Assembly: GCF_900608595.1 (NCBI RefSeq)
Contig: NZ_UWYY01000033.1
Span: 1 to 38,677 of the forward strand
Direction: 5' to 3'
Source: Promicromonospora panici
Lineage (GTDB): Bacteria; Actinomycetota; Actinomycetes; Actinomycetales; Cellulomonadaceae
Length of the DNA stretch: 38,677 nucleotides
Shown here: one piece after another, positions 16,435-23,338 of the stretch
Layout: each line of letters starts with the position of its first letter
Numbering within the stretch: the first letter of the stretch is position 1
Notes under the pieces: generated by a model
The model's input: the letters and a program-made list of their open reading frames with translations, nothing else
Database searches by the model: none
What the model was told of the DNA's origin: nothing
Made by a program: the position numbers and the translations under genes

Positions 16435-17562
16435 ATGAGCATGCATTCCTGGAACACGCGCGCCGTCCACGCCGGCAAGGACGACCTGGCCGCCCTGGGG
16501 CTGCACGCGCCGCCGATCGACCTGTCCACGACGTACCCGTCGCACGACGTCGTGGCGGAGGCGGAGCGTCTGGACGAGTTCGCCGCCGGACATGACGACG
16601 GCGGCCCGCCGGTCTACGGCCGCGTCGCCAACCCGACGGTTCGCCGGTTCGAGGACGCCCTCGCCGAGCTCGAGGGGGCGCAGGCCGCCGTCGCGTTCGC
16701 GAGCGGCATGGCGGCGCTGTCGGCGTGCCTGCTGGGGCAGGTGGCGGCGGGAAAGCCGCACGTGGTCGGCGTGCGGCCGCTGTACGGCACGACCGACCAC
16801 CTGCTCGAGTGCGGCCTGCTCGGCGTCTCGGTGACGTGGACGTCTCCCGAGGAGGCGGCGTCCGCCATCACGGACCGCACCGGGCTGGTGATCGTGGAGA
16901 GCCCGGCCAACCCCACGCTCGGCGAGGTGGACCTCCGGGCGCTGGCCGAGGCCTGCGCCCCGGTGCCCCTGCTGGTGGACAACACGTTCGCCACGCCTGT
17001 GCTGCAGCGTCCGCTGACCCTCGGGGCGACGCTGGTACTGCACAGCGCCACGAAGTACCTGGGCGGGCACGGCGACGTGATGGGCGGCGTCATCGCCTGC
17101 TCCGAAGATCTGGCCCGGTCGCTGCGGCAGGTCCGGTTCCTGACCGGCGGTGTGCTGCACCCGATGGCGGGCTACGAGCTGCTCCGCGGCCTGGCGACCC
17201 TGCCGGTGCGGGTGCGCGCGGCGTCGGCGACGGCGGCCGAGCTGGCGCGCCGGCTGGCGGAGCATCCCCGGGTGACGCGGGTGCACTACCCGCGCGTGGG
17301 CGGGGCGATGGTCTCGTTCGAGACGTCCGTCGACCCGGTGGCGCTGGTCTCCGCCGTGCGGCTGATCACCCCGGCGGTGAGCCTGGGCAGCGTGGACAGC
17401 CTGATCCAGCACCCGGCGTCGCTCACCCACCGCATCATGGACGAGGTCGCGCGCAAGGACGCGGGGATCTCGCCGGACCTGGTCCGCCTGTCGGTAGGCC
17501 TGGAGGACGCAGAAGACCTTTGGAACGACCTGACCCAGGCCCTCACCCACGCCGCTCGTTGA
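16435..17562 (+). CDS. Cys/Met metabolism PLP enzyme (gamma-lyase/transsulfuration family)
   Basis: 375 residues of the PLP-dependent fold-type I transsulfuration family. Seen: the N-terminal NTRAVHAGKDD, the PLP-phosphate motif VYGRVANPTVRRFEDALAEL, FASGMAALSA, the LYGTTDHL tyrosine region, VESPANPTLGEVDL, the Asp of LLVDNTFATP, and the Schiff-base lysine in SATKYLGGHGDVMGG. The C-terminal SLGSVDSLIQHPASLTH and LVRLSVGLEDAEDLWNDL are standard. The neighbouring Lrp regulator favours a catabolic enzyme such as methionine gamma-lyase or cystathionine gamma-lyase. The loop between VTRVHYP and the final GGAMVSFE strand is some 15-20 residues shorter than I expect for the family. GATAGT (16423-16428) lies 6 nt before the ATG: leaderless. 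The stop falls inside the palindromic element at 17557-17619. Confidence 0.88.
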   Translation: MSMHSWNTRAVHAGKDDLAALGLHAPPIDLSTTYPSHDVVAEAERLDEFAAGHDDGGPPVYGRVANPTVRRFEDALAELEGAQAAVAFASGMAALSACLLGQVAAGKPHVVGVRPLYGTTDHLLECGLLGVSVTWTSPEEAASAITDRTGLVIVESPANPTLGEVDLRALAEACAPVPLLVDNTFATPVLQRPLTLGATLVLHSATKYLGGHGDVMGGVIACSEDLARSLRQVRFLTGGVLHPMAGYELLRGLATLPVRVRAASATAAELARRLAEHPRVTRVHYPRVGGAMVSFETSVDPVALVSAVRLITPAVSLGSVDSLIQHPASLTHRIMDEVARKDAGISPDLVRLSVGLEDAEDLWNDLTQALTHAAR

Positions 17563-17619
17563 GTGCTGGATATTCGCCCTGTCGCGGCGCTCAGAAGGGC
17601 GAATGTCCAGCACTCGACG
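17557..17619. repeat. 63-bp palindromic element, copy 1
   Basis: A 24-bp left arm (17557-17580, beginning CGTTGAGTGCTGGATATTCG) and a 24-bp right arm (17596-17619) pair with two G-T wobbles around a 15-nt loop. The element supplies the TGA stop of the gamma-lyase gene. A second copy lies at 36144-36207 with an identical left arm. It could act as a terminator here, but two scattered copies point to a REP/MITE-like repeat family. Confidence 0.85.
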
Positions 17620-17662
17620 GGATGGCATGGTGGGGGGTGCGGCTGACGCCTACCTTGGGGAC

Positions 17663-18058
17663 ATGACCAGTACTCCTTACGACCAGGACGACCTGCTCAA
17701 GTTCCTCGTCGGCTACGGCGTCTCGCTCGGCTCGGGCGACCTCGAAGCCGTGACGGACAGCCTCGGCTACCCGTCGGTGGTGGTCGAGGCGGAGCGGTCC
17801 CTCGTGGTGCCCGATGCCGAGGCCGCGCGCGACGCCCTCGGCAGCATGCTCGCCGCCTACCGGGAGCAGGGGCTGGTCGCCGCTGTGCCGGACATCCGCG
17901 CAGTCGAGCAGGTCGGCGACGCCCTGCTCTGGGTCGACGTGCGCTGGAGCTACAAGGACGAGAACGCGTCCGAGGCGACGGCGGAGCGCGTGCGGTACCT
18001 GCTCCGCCGGGGCCGGGACACGTTCGAGCTGTGCGTGGTCGTGCCGGTCGAGGAGTAA
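17663..18058 (+). CDS. conserved hypothetical protein, NTF2/SnoaL-like
   Basis: 131 residues, cytoplasmic. The order LLKFLVGYGVSLGSGDLEAVTDSLGYPSVVV, a short helix with Ala-rich DALGSMLAAYREQGL, then antiparallel strands (DALLWVDVRWSYKDENAS, ERVRYLLRRG, FELCVVVPV) fits the cone-shaped NTF2-like fold used by many small binding proteins and isomerases. No catalytic residues can be named. The ATG at 17663 is chosen because TACCTT (17651-17656) lies 6 nt before it; an in-frame ATG-containing extension upstream overlaps the palindromic element and is unlikely. It converges on the acetyltransferase at 18264. Confidence 0.75.
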   Translation: MTSTPYDQDDLLKFLVGYGVSLGSGDLEAVTDSLGYPSVVVEAERSLVVPDAEAARDALGSMLAAYREQGLVAAVPDIRAVEQVGDALLWVDVRWSYKDENASEATAERVRYLLRRGRDTFELCVVVPVEE

Positions 18059-18089
18059 CGCTCGGGTACGGGTTGACCGTTGCGGCGGA

Positions 18090-18145
18090 CAACCTTCAAG
18101 TGCCCCTTGAGGCTCGCTCGCCGCAACCTTCAAGTGCGGCTTGAA
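18090..18145. repeat. two direct repeats each containing a TTCAAG/CTTGA palindrome
   Basis: CAACCTTCAAGTGC occurs at 18090-18103 and 18124-18137, a 34-bp period. Each copy continues into an inverted half-site: TCAAG-n5-CTTGA in the first and a perfect TTCAAG-n5-CTTGAA (18129-18145) in the second. They lie between two convergent genes, so an operator role is not obvious. Confidence 0.6.
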
Positions 18146-18200
18146 CCTCGCGGCGGGCGACTCGTGCGTCGCCGCCGCACCCACCTCGGACCGCGCTCGG

Positions 18201-18268
18201 CCGGCGCCGCGTTCACGCCGGCGCCGCGTTCACGCCGGCGCCGCGTTCACGCCGGCGCCGCGTTCACG
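18201..18268. repeat. four perfect tandem copies of a 17-bp unit
   Basis: The unit CCGGCGCCGCGTTCACG is repeated exactly four times (18201-18217, 18218-18234, 18235-18251, 18252-18268). The last copy overlaps the stop codon of the acetyltransferase gene at 18264. Such an array is likely variable in copy number between strains. Confidence 0.95.
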
Positions 18269-18860
18269 CTGCCACGAGCTCACGCCGCATGTGCCAGCGC
18301 GTCAGGCGGCCGCTCGTGGCGTCCGTCGGGGCCAGCCGGTCGAACCCGGCCCGCTCGAACATCCCGACGGTGCCCACGAACGCCGCACTCACTGGCACGC
18401 GGCGGCCCGGTTCCGGCTCGACGGGGAACGCGTCGAGCGCCGTCGCGCCGTGGGCGGCGGCGTAGACGACCCCGGCGTCGAGCAGCGCCTGGGCCACGCC
18501 CTGTCTTCGGAACCCCGCGCGCACCGTCACGCACATGAACACCCACGTGGTGGACCAGGAGTCGGGCTCGCCGACGGGCAGCACCCGGGACCGCTGCAGC
18601 GACCGCGCCGCAGACCTCCGCGAGAACCCGAGCCAGCCCGCGACCTCGGCATCTCCCCCGCCGACATACGCGAGCATCCCCGGCGGCGGCGCCTGCTCCG
18701 TCAGCTCGCGCAGACGGGCGGCGCGCGTCGTGATGTCCTCCTTGGCCGGCGCACGCCAGTGCATGCACCAGCATGCCTGCTCGCGCCCGGTCGGATTGAT
18801 GACGCGGGCGATGTCACCGAACCGTTCGGCGGTCGCGGGAAGCACGGCGATCTGGGTCAT
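18264..18860 (-). CDS. GNAT family N-acetyltransferase
   Basis: 198 residues. The N-terminal CWCMHWRAPAKED segment and GMLAYVGGGDAEVAGWLGFSRR match a GNAT subgroup common in actinobacteria. The acetyl-CoA loop is FMCVTVRAGFRRQGVAQALLDAGVVYA (R-x-x-G-V/A), followed by the Ala-rich helix and DAFPVEPE, then VGTVGMFERAGFDRLAP (motif B). It is cytosolic with an unknown acceptor. The stop codon lies within a 17-bp tandem repeat, so array changes could alter the last residues. It is divergent from the SRPBCC-ArsR operon across 142 bp. Confidence 0.9.
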   Translation of the reverse strand: MTQIAVLPATAERFGDIARVINPTGREQACWCMHWRAPAKEDITTRAARLRELTEQAPPPGMLAYVGGGDAEVAGWLGFSRRSAARSLQRSRVLPVGEPDSWSTTWVFMCVTVRAGFRRQGVAQALLDAGVVYAAAHGATALDAFPVEPEPGRRVPVSAAFVGTVGMFERAGFDRLAPTDATSGRLTRWHMRRELVAA

Positions 18861-18944
18861 GTTCGGAACCTACTCCGCCTCACCGACACCCGTGGCGGGC
18901 GCCGCTTGGCACACTTTTTTATCGAGCGGAGAAACCTCGCTCGC

Positions 18945-18989
18945 TTGCCATCCTCGAGCCCTTGTGGCATAACATAAGTATCCGCTTAT
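18945..18989 (+). promoter_or_regulatory. promoter and ArsR-type operator of the SRPBCC-ArsR operon
   Basis: TTGCCA (18945-18950) and CATAAC (18968-18973) are separated by 17 bp, a good sigma70-type promoter. The expected start site near 18980 falls inside ATAAG-n6-CTTAT (18974-18989), an inverted repeat of the kind ArsR-family repressors bind. GAAGGAG (18991-18997) precedes the ATG at 19003. Confidence 0.7.
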
Positions 18990-19002
18990 AGAAGGAGTTC
19001 AC

Positions 19003-19647
19003 ATGCCCACCGTCATCGACCCCGCCACCACCGCCGGCCTCGTGAGTCGCGAGGTCCGCGACAGCACCCGGGACGGCGTGCCGACCAAGGTCGCCGTCGC
19101 GCGCCGCACCTACGCCGCCGAGCAGGACGACCTCTGGGACGCCCTGACCTCCGCCGAACGCCTCCCCCGCTGGTTCCTCCCGGTCAGCGGCGACCTCACG
19201 GTCGGCGGCCACTACCAGCTCGAGGGCAACGCGGGCGGCACCGTCGAGCATTGCGCCGCGCCCGAGAACTTCGCGGTCACCTGGGAGTTCGGAGGCATGG
19301 TCTCCTGGCTCACCGTCCACCTCACCCCGGCCGACGGCGGCACCACCCTCGAGCTCGTGCACGAGGCGGCGGTCGACCCCGACCTCTGGAAGCAGTACGG
19401 CCCGGGCGCCACCGGCGTCGGCTGGGACCTCGGCCTCATGGGTCTCGGCCTGCACCTCGCCAGCGGCGAGAGCCTGGACCCCGCCGAGGTTCAGGCGTGG
19501 TCGCTCTCGCCCGAGGGCATCGAGTTCGCCCGGCTCGCCAACACCGGCTGGGTCGACGCTGCCATCGCCGCCGGGGACGACGCCGACCAGGCTCGCGCCG
19601 CCGGAGAGCGCACGCTGGCGTTCTACACCACGCCGCCGGAGTCCTGA
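19003..19647 (+). CDS. SRPBCC/AHSA1-domain protein
   Basis: 214 residues with the helix-grip fold of Aha1/START-like proteins. The N-terminal half shows VAVARRTYAAEQDDLWDALTSAERLPRWFLPVSGDLTVGGHYQLEG, then CAAPENFAVTWEFGGMVSWLTVHLTP and TLELVHEAA, the usual strand order with the conserved Trp-Phe. The C-terminal part is an extra helical region. These proteins bind hydrophobic ligands; the ligand here is unknown. GAAGGAG precedes the ATG. The ArsR gene begins at the base after its stop codon, so the two are translationally coupled. This AHSA1-ArsR pairing is a common actinobacterial operon. Confidence 0.88.
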   Translation: MPTVIDPATTAGLVSREVRDSTRDGVPTKVAVARRTYAAEQDDLWDALTSAERLPRWFLPVSGDLTVGGHYQLEGNAGGTVEHCAAPENFAVTWEFGGMVSWLTVHLTPADGGTTLELVHEAAVDPDLWKQYGPGATGVGWDLGLMGLGLHLASGESLDPAEVQAWSLSPEGIEFARLANTGWVDAAIAAGDDADQARAAGERTLAFYTTPPES

Positions 19648-20100
19648 ATGCCGGCCGCCGCCCGGGCGGGCGCGCTCGGGTCCGACGGCCGTGCCGTGCG
19701 GGAACCCGGCGCCGCGCTCGACTCGGCGCGGGCGGGCGTCTTCGAGGCGCTCGGCGACCCGGTCCGGCGTCGGCTGCTGGAGCTGCTGGTTCCGGGCGAG
19801 CAGCCCGCCGGCGCCCTCGTCACCGCACTGCAGGCCCGCGTGCGCATCACCCAGCCGGCCGTCTCGCAGCACCTCAAGGTGCTCCGGGAGGCCGGCCTGG
19901 TGCGGGTGCGCGCCGAGGGCACGCGCCGCCTCTACGCCGTGGACGACGCCGGGACGGCCGCCGCCCGCGCCTGGCTCGCCCGCTTCGAGGACACGTTCGC
20001 CCAGCCGCTCGACGCCCTGGCGACGGAGCTGGTCCGCGGACGCCGGGAACGCCGTCGAACACCGCCGACCGCGGCCCCGGCGGACGAGGCGGCGGGCTGA
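19648..20100 (+). CDS. ArsR family transcriptional regulator
   Basis: 150 residues. The winged helix-turn-helix spans about 30-105: VFEALGDPVRRRLLELL, then the recognition helix ITQPAVSQHLKVLREAGLV and the wing VRVRAEGTRRLYAVDD. No metal-binding Cys motif is visible, so it is unlikely to be a metal sensor; it belongs to the subgroup paired with SRPBCC proteins. The ATG directly follows the TGA of the preceding gene (TGAATG). It probably represses its own operon at the ATAAG/CTTAT palindrome at 18974-18989. The first 25 residues are poorly ordered, and a later start is possible. The stop codon is inside a terminator hairpin. Confidence 0.9.
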   Translation: MPAAARAGALGSDGRAVREPGAALDSARAGVFEALGDPVRRRLLELLVPGEQPAGALVTALQARVRITQPAVSQHLKVLREAGLVRVRAEGTRRLYAVDDAGTAAARAWLARFEDTFAQPLDALATELVRGRRERRRTPPTAAPADEAAG

Positions 20101-20116
20101 CGCCCGAGCCCGCCGC
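20089..20116. terminator. hairpin between convergent arsR and glpQ genes
   Basis: GCGGCGGGCT (20089-20098) and AGCCCGCCGC (20107-20116) form a perfect 10-bp stem with an 8-nt loop, overlapping the ArsR stop codon. There is no U tract. Its place between convergent genes suggests a bidirectional terminator. Confidence 0.6.
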
Positions 20117-20124
20117 ACCGCCGG

Positions 20125-21201
20125 TCAGTACCGCTTGGGCAGCTTCAGGTGGCGCTCCGCCATGATGCTGCGCAGCAGGTCTGGGCGGTCGGTGATGATG
20201 CCGTCCACGCCGATGTCCATCAGGGACTCGATGGTGGCGCGGTCGTCGATGGTCCACGGGATGACGGCCAGGCCGGCGTCGTGCGCGGCCTCGACCAGCT
20301 CCGGCGTCGTGAACGGAACGTAGCCCGGGTCCGTCACGCTGCCGCCCTGCGGGTCACCGTGCACGGGCGAGACGGCGTCGGCGCCGAACGACGCCGTGGC
20401 CGCGACGAACTTCTCCTGGATCGAGCCCGGGAAGTCGTCGATGTCCAGGCCGCCGAGCCACGGTGAGGCACCCGCCGCCCCGACCTGGAGGAACTGCTGC
20501 CCGTTGGTCAGCGCCACCAGCGGGAAGCGCGGCTCGACCTCGCTCATCCGCATCAGTGCGCCCCAGTCGAAGCTCTGGATCGTGACCTGGTCCACCAGGT
20601 GGGCCTTGCGCACCTCGCGGGCGACGGCCTGCAGGAACTGCTCGCGCGGCGCCGTCTGCTCGGGGGCGCCGGCCTCGACCTTGGTCTCGATGTTGAGCGT
20701 GACCTTGTGCGCGCGGTGGCGGTTGACCAGCCGCAGCACCTCGGACAGCAGCGGCATGCGCTCGCCCGGGTGCAGCTCCTGCTCCGGGAACTGCGGCTGG
20801 CGCAGCGAGCCGCAGTCGATGGTGCGGACCTGCGCGAGCGTGAGGTCCTTGATGTACGTCTTGTTGGGGACGTACGGGAACTCGGGGTCGCCTTCGAACG
20901 CCGGCTCCGTGTCCACGCACTTGGCCGGGTTCGGGTCGCGGTCGTGCGTCACGACGGCGTACCCGTCCTGCGTGATCTGCACGTCGAGCTCGAGCGTGCT
21001 GACGCCGAGCGCGAGGGCGTTGTCGAACGCGGGGAGCGTGTTCTCGACCGTGAGCGCGACGCCGCCGCGGTGCGCCTGGAGGTCGAAGGTACGGTCGTGG
21101 CCTCCGGACAGGGCCGACGCCGGGGCGGCGCCCAGGGCCAGCCCGCCCGCGAGGGTCACGGCGAGGGCTGTGGTGAGACGACGTTGCTGGGTAGTTCTCA
21201 T
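20125..21201 (-). CDS. glpQ: secreted glycerophosphodiester phosphodiesterase
   Basis: 358 residues. A Sec signal peptide comes first: RR at 7-8, a hydrophobic core, and AAPASA near residue 30. The GDPD TIM barrel follows with its signature QAHRGG (catalytic His), ENTLPAFDNAL, TLELDVQITQDGYAVVTHD (metal-binding Glu and Asp, catalytic His), NIETKVE and the closing PWTIDDRATIESLMDIGVDGIITDRPDLL. It should hydrolyse glycerophosphodiesters outside the membrane to sn-glycerol 3-phosphate and an alcohol, for phosphate or carbon scavenging or wall teichoic acid turnover. The ATG at 21201 is the one that gives a correct signal peptide. It is divergent from the HtaA gene; I see no clear PhoP box in the gap. 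Confidence 0.92.
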   Translation of the reverse strand: MRTTQQRRLTTALAVTLAGGLALGAAPASALSGGHDRTFDLQAHRGGVALTVENTLPAFDNALALGVSTLELDVQITQDGYAVVTHDRDPNPAKCVDTEPAFEGDPEFPYVPNKTYIKDLTLAQVRTIDCGSLRQPQFPEQELHPGERMPLLSEVLRLVNRHRAHKVTLNIETKVEAGAPEQTAPREQFLQAVAREVRKAHLVDQVTIQSFDWGALMRMSEVEPRFPLVALTNGQQFLQVGAAGASPWLGGLDIDDFPGSIQEKFVAATASFGADAVSPVHGDPQGGSVTDPGYVPFTTPELVEAAHDAGLAVIPWTIDDRATIESLMDIGVDGIITDRPDLLRSIMAERHLKLPKRY

Positions 21202-21343
21202 GCGTCCGAGCCTGGACAGGGCACGTGGCCGCCGCAAGACCCGGCGTCGTCCCGCGGGCGACGCCGAGGTGAACGCGCGGCGACCTCGTCCGCACACCGT
21301 GCGCTCGACGTGACGGACGCCCAGGCAGGGGTAACGTTCTCGG

Positions 21344-21808
21344 GTGGCTCATCTGGACTGGGAGATCAAGCAAAGCCTGCTGATGTACGTGATGGGGGCG
21401 CCAGGCGGCCGCATCGTGCAGGACGACGACGTCGGCGGCAGCGCCGCATCGTTCCAGTTCCCGCTCGACCCGGAACGCAGTCCGGCCCCCTCCCCCGACG
21501 CCGCCCTGTTCGGATTCACGGGATCGGTGGTCTTCATCGGGCACTTCGGCTCGTTCGTCGGCGAGGTCGCCGACATCGAGGTCACCGCCCCCGCCGACGG
21601 CGGCCCCGACTGGGCCATGTCCATCCGGGACCGCGACGCGGACGTCCGCACTGTCGCGTTCCGCCTGGTGGGCGCCCCGGAGCGGTCCGACGACGGCGCG
21701 CGGCTCACCTGGCAGCAGGTCGAGCTGACCGACGACGGCGCGAAGCTCTGGGGCGGCAGCTACCCCGCGGGCACCGCCTTCGAGCCGCTGACGATCGACC
21801 TGTCCTGA
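21344..21808 (+). CDS. HtaA-domain protein
   Basis: 154 residues made of one HtaA domain, known from corynebacterial haem-binding proteins. The N-terminal WEIKQSLLMYVMGAPGG, the central FQFPLD, the FGFTGSVVFIGHFGSFVGEVADIEVT core and the late RLTWQQVELTDDGAKLW with GGSYPAGTAFEPLTIDL are recognisable. Classical HtaA proteins are exported and anchored; this one has no signal peptide, no membrane helix and no sorting signal, so it appears cytoplasmic. The haem-binding Tyr/His residues cannot be confirmed by eye. TAACGT (21332-21337) lies 6 nt before the GTG: leaderless. No haem transporter genes are adjacent. Confidence 0.8.
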   Translation: MAHLDWEIKQSLLMYVMGAPGGRIVQDDDVGGSAASFQFPLDPERSPAPSPDAALFGFTGSVVFIGHFGSFVGEVADIEVTAPADGGPDWAMSIRDRDADVRTVAFRLVGAPERSDDGARLTWQQVELTDDGAKLWGGSYPAGTAFEPLTIDLS

Positions 21809-21842
21809 CTCGTCAGCGCCCGCGGCGCCGTCGTGCAGCCGG

Positions 21843-22862
21843 TCACGCGTAAGGCGGGGTGACGTCCACCCCGTTCATCAGCTCCAGGAGTTCGGCCGGA
21901 AGCTCCAGCGACAGGGCCTCGACGGCAGCGTCGAGCTGGTGCACCTTGCTGCCGCCCAGCATCGGCCGGATGCCGCGGGCCGCGAGCCAGGCGAGCACCA
22001 CCTGGCCGCGCGATGCGCCGACCTGAGCAGCGACGTCGTCCAGCACGGCCAGCCGCTGGGTGCTGCCCGGGTGGTCGAAGACCTCGGGGATCGGCTTGGC
22101 CGGGTTGTCGTACGCCCCGGACAGCAGCGGCGTGTAGACCCACACCTCCAGGTCTTCGACGGCGGCCAGGTCGACCAGGTCGTCGTTCAGCCAGCCGAAG
22201 CGGTGGTTCCCGGTGAGCGTGCCCGGGCGCGGCTGGAGGTAGGTGTAGGCGTGCTGGACCATGCTGAACGGCTCCAGCCCCTGCGCGACGGCGTGCCGCC
22301 GCGCCCGCTCGACCCGCCACGCCGGGTGGTTGGAGAGGCCGATGCGGGCCACGACACCGTCGGACACGAGGGCCGCGCAGGCGTCCGCGGTCTCCTCGAT
22401 CGGGACCGACCGGTCCTCCATGTGGCCCCACGCGAGGTCGACATGATCGGTGCCGAGACGGCGCAGGCTGCCGGTGATCTGCTCGCGGATCGCGGACGCC
22501 GACAGCCCGGTGCGGGAGGCGGGCCAGTTGGTGGCGTCGCGCGGCTCGGCCCCGAACTTGGTGGAGAGCAGGATGCGGTCGCGGACGCCGGGGCGCGCGG
22601 CCAACCAGCGTCCGAGCAGTTCCTCGCTCTGGCCGCCGTAGCCGGACTCGCTCGACCCGAAGGCGTAGCAGTCGGCGGTGTCGATCCACCGGCCGCCGGC
22701 ATCGACGAACCGGTCCAGGACGGCGAACGACGTCGCCTCGTCCACGGCGGTGCCGAACATCATCGCGCCGAGCACCAGGCGCTCGGCGGGCGGAGTGTCG
22801 TGGGCGGTGCCGGATCGTGGAGTGGTCTCTGTGGTGGTTCGAGTGTCCTGCGATCTGGTCAT
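21843..22862 (-). CDS. aldo/keto reductase
   Basis: 339 residues with the (beta/alpha)8 NADPH-dependent oxidoreductase fold. Seen: LVLGAMMFGTAVDE, the catalytic Asp and Tyr in WIDTADCYAFGSSESGYGGQSEELLGRWL, Lys in LSTKFGAE, His in WGHMED, then RIGLSNHPAW and the NADP-binding WLAARGIRPMLGGSKVHQLD near the C-terminus. The substrate is unknown; sugar or carbonyl reduction is likely. The first 25 residues are Thr-rich and may be disordered. It is divergent from a MerR regulator across 52 bp holding one MerR-type promoter facing this gene; the predicted start site lies at the ATG itself. Confidence 0.92.
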   Translation of the reverse strand: MTRSQDTRTTTETTPRSGTAHDTPPAERLVLGAMMFGTAVDEATSFAVLDRFVDAGGRWIDTADCYAFGSSESGYGGQSEELLGRWLAARPGVRDRILLSTKFGAEPRDATNWPASRTGLSASAIREQITGSLRRLGTDHVDLAWGHMEDRSVPIEETADACAALVSDGVVARIGLSNHPAWRVERARRHAVAQGLEPFSMVQHAYTYLQPRPGTLTGNHRFGWLNDDLVDLAAVEDLEVWVYTPLLSGAYDNPAKPIPEVFDHPGSTQRLAVLDDVAAQVGASRGQVVLAWLAARGIRPMLGGSKVHQLDAAVEALSLELPAELLELMNGVDVTPPYA

Positions 22863-22868
22863 GAGACG

Positions 22869-22899
22869 AGCGAAAACCCTGGAGCGTGCTCCAGGTCAA
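22869..22899 (-). promoter_or_regulatory. MerR-type promoter/operator with 19-bp spacer
   Basis: On the minus strand TTGACC (22899-22894) and TTCGCT (22874-22869) are 19 bp apart, the overlong spacing that MerR activators correct by twisting DNA. The spacer holds the perfect palindrome CCTGGAGC-GT-GCTCCAGG (22878-22895). Six nt after the -10 comes the ATG of the aldo/keto reductase, so that mRNA should be leaderless. Confidence 0.85.
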
Positions 22900-22914
22900 G
22901 GGCAAGATCTGAAT

Positions 22915-23274
22915 ATGACCACCTATTCGCCCGCACAGGCCGCCGAGGTCTCCGGTTTCAGCATCGACACGCTGCGGTACTACGAGCGGGAGGGCATCCT
23001 GCGGCCCATCGCGCGCACGTCGGGCGGGCATCGTGCCTACACCGACGATGACCTCGGCTGGCTCGACCTGGTCCACTGCCTGCGCGACACCGGCATGCCG
23101 ATCGCCGACCTCAAGCGGTACGCCGAGCTGGCGCTGGACGAGGCGACGCTCGCGGCGCGGGTGGCGCTGCTCGAGGATCACGACCGGAGGGTGCAGGAGT
23201 CGATCGATGCGTTGCGCAGCCAGCAGGAGAAGCTGCGCGAGAAGATCGCGTGGTACCGGTCGCAGGGGGTGTGA
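22915..23274 (+). CDS. MerR family transcriptional regulator
   Basis: 119 residues. The N-terminal MerR winged helix is complete: YSPAQAAEVSGFSIDTLRYYEREGILRPIARTSGGHRAYTDDDLGWLDLVHCLRDTGMPIADLKRYAEL. A coiled-coil dimerisation helix follows (LLEDHDRRVQESIDALRSQQEKLREKIAWY). The C-terminus ends there, without metal-binding Cys residues, so it belongs to the short MerR subgroup that often controls a neighbouring aldo/keto reductase or dehydrogenase. The single Cys in VHCLRD is in the DNA-binding domain. The palindrome at 22878-22895 is its probable operator, controlling the reductase and itself. Confidence 0.93.
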   Translation: MTTYSPAQAAEVSGFSIDTLRYYEREGILRPIARTSGGHRAYTDDDLGWLDLVHCLRDTGMPIADLKRYAELALDEATLAARVALLEDHDRRVQESIDALRSQQEKLREKIAWYRSQGV

Positions 23275-23338
23275 CGTCGAGGTCCGACACCACGGACTTT
23301 CCTCGGTCGGGCACACCCGCGCTGGTAAGTTGCCTGGC

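Noticed and set aside
17557..17619. Copy 1 of the palindrome as a plain terminator
   Set aside because: It could stop transcription, but the same sequence inside dnaE2 shows it is a dispersed repeat.
18201..18268. Tandem array as a CRISPR
   Set aside because: The 17-bp units abut directly with no spacers, and no cas genes are present.
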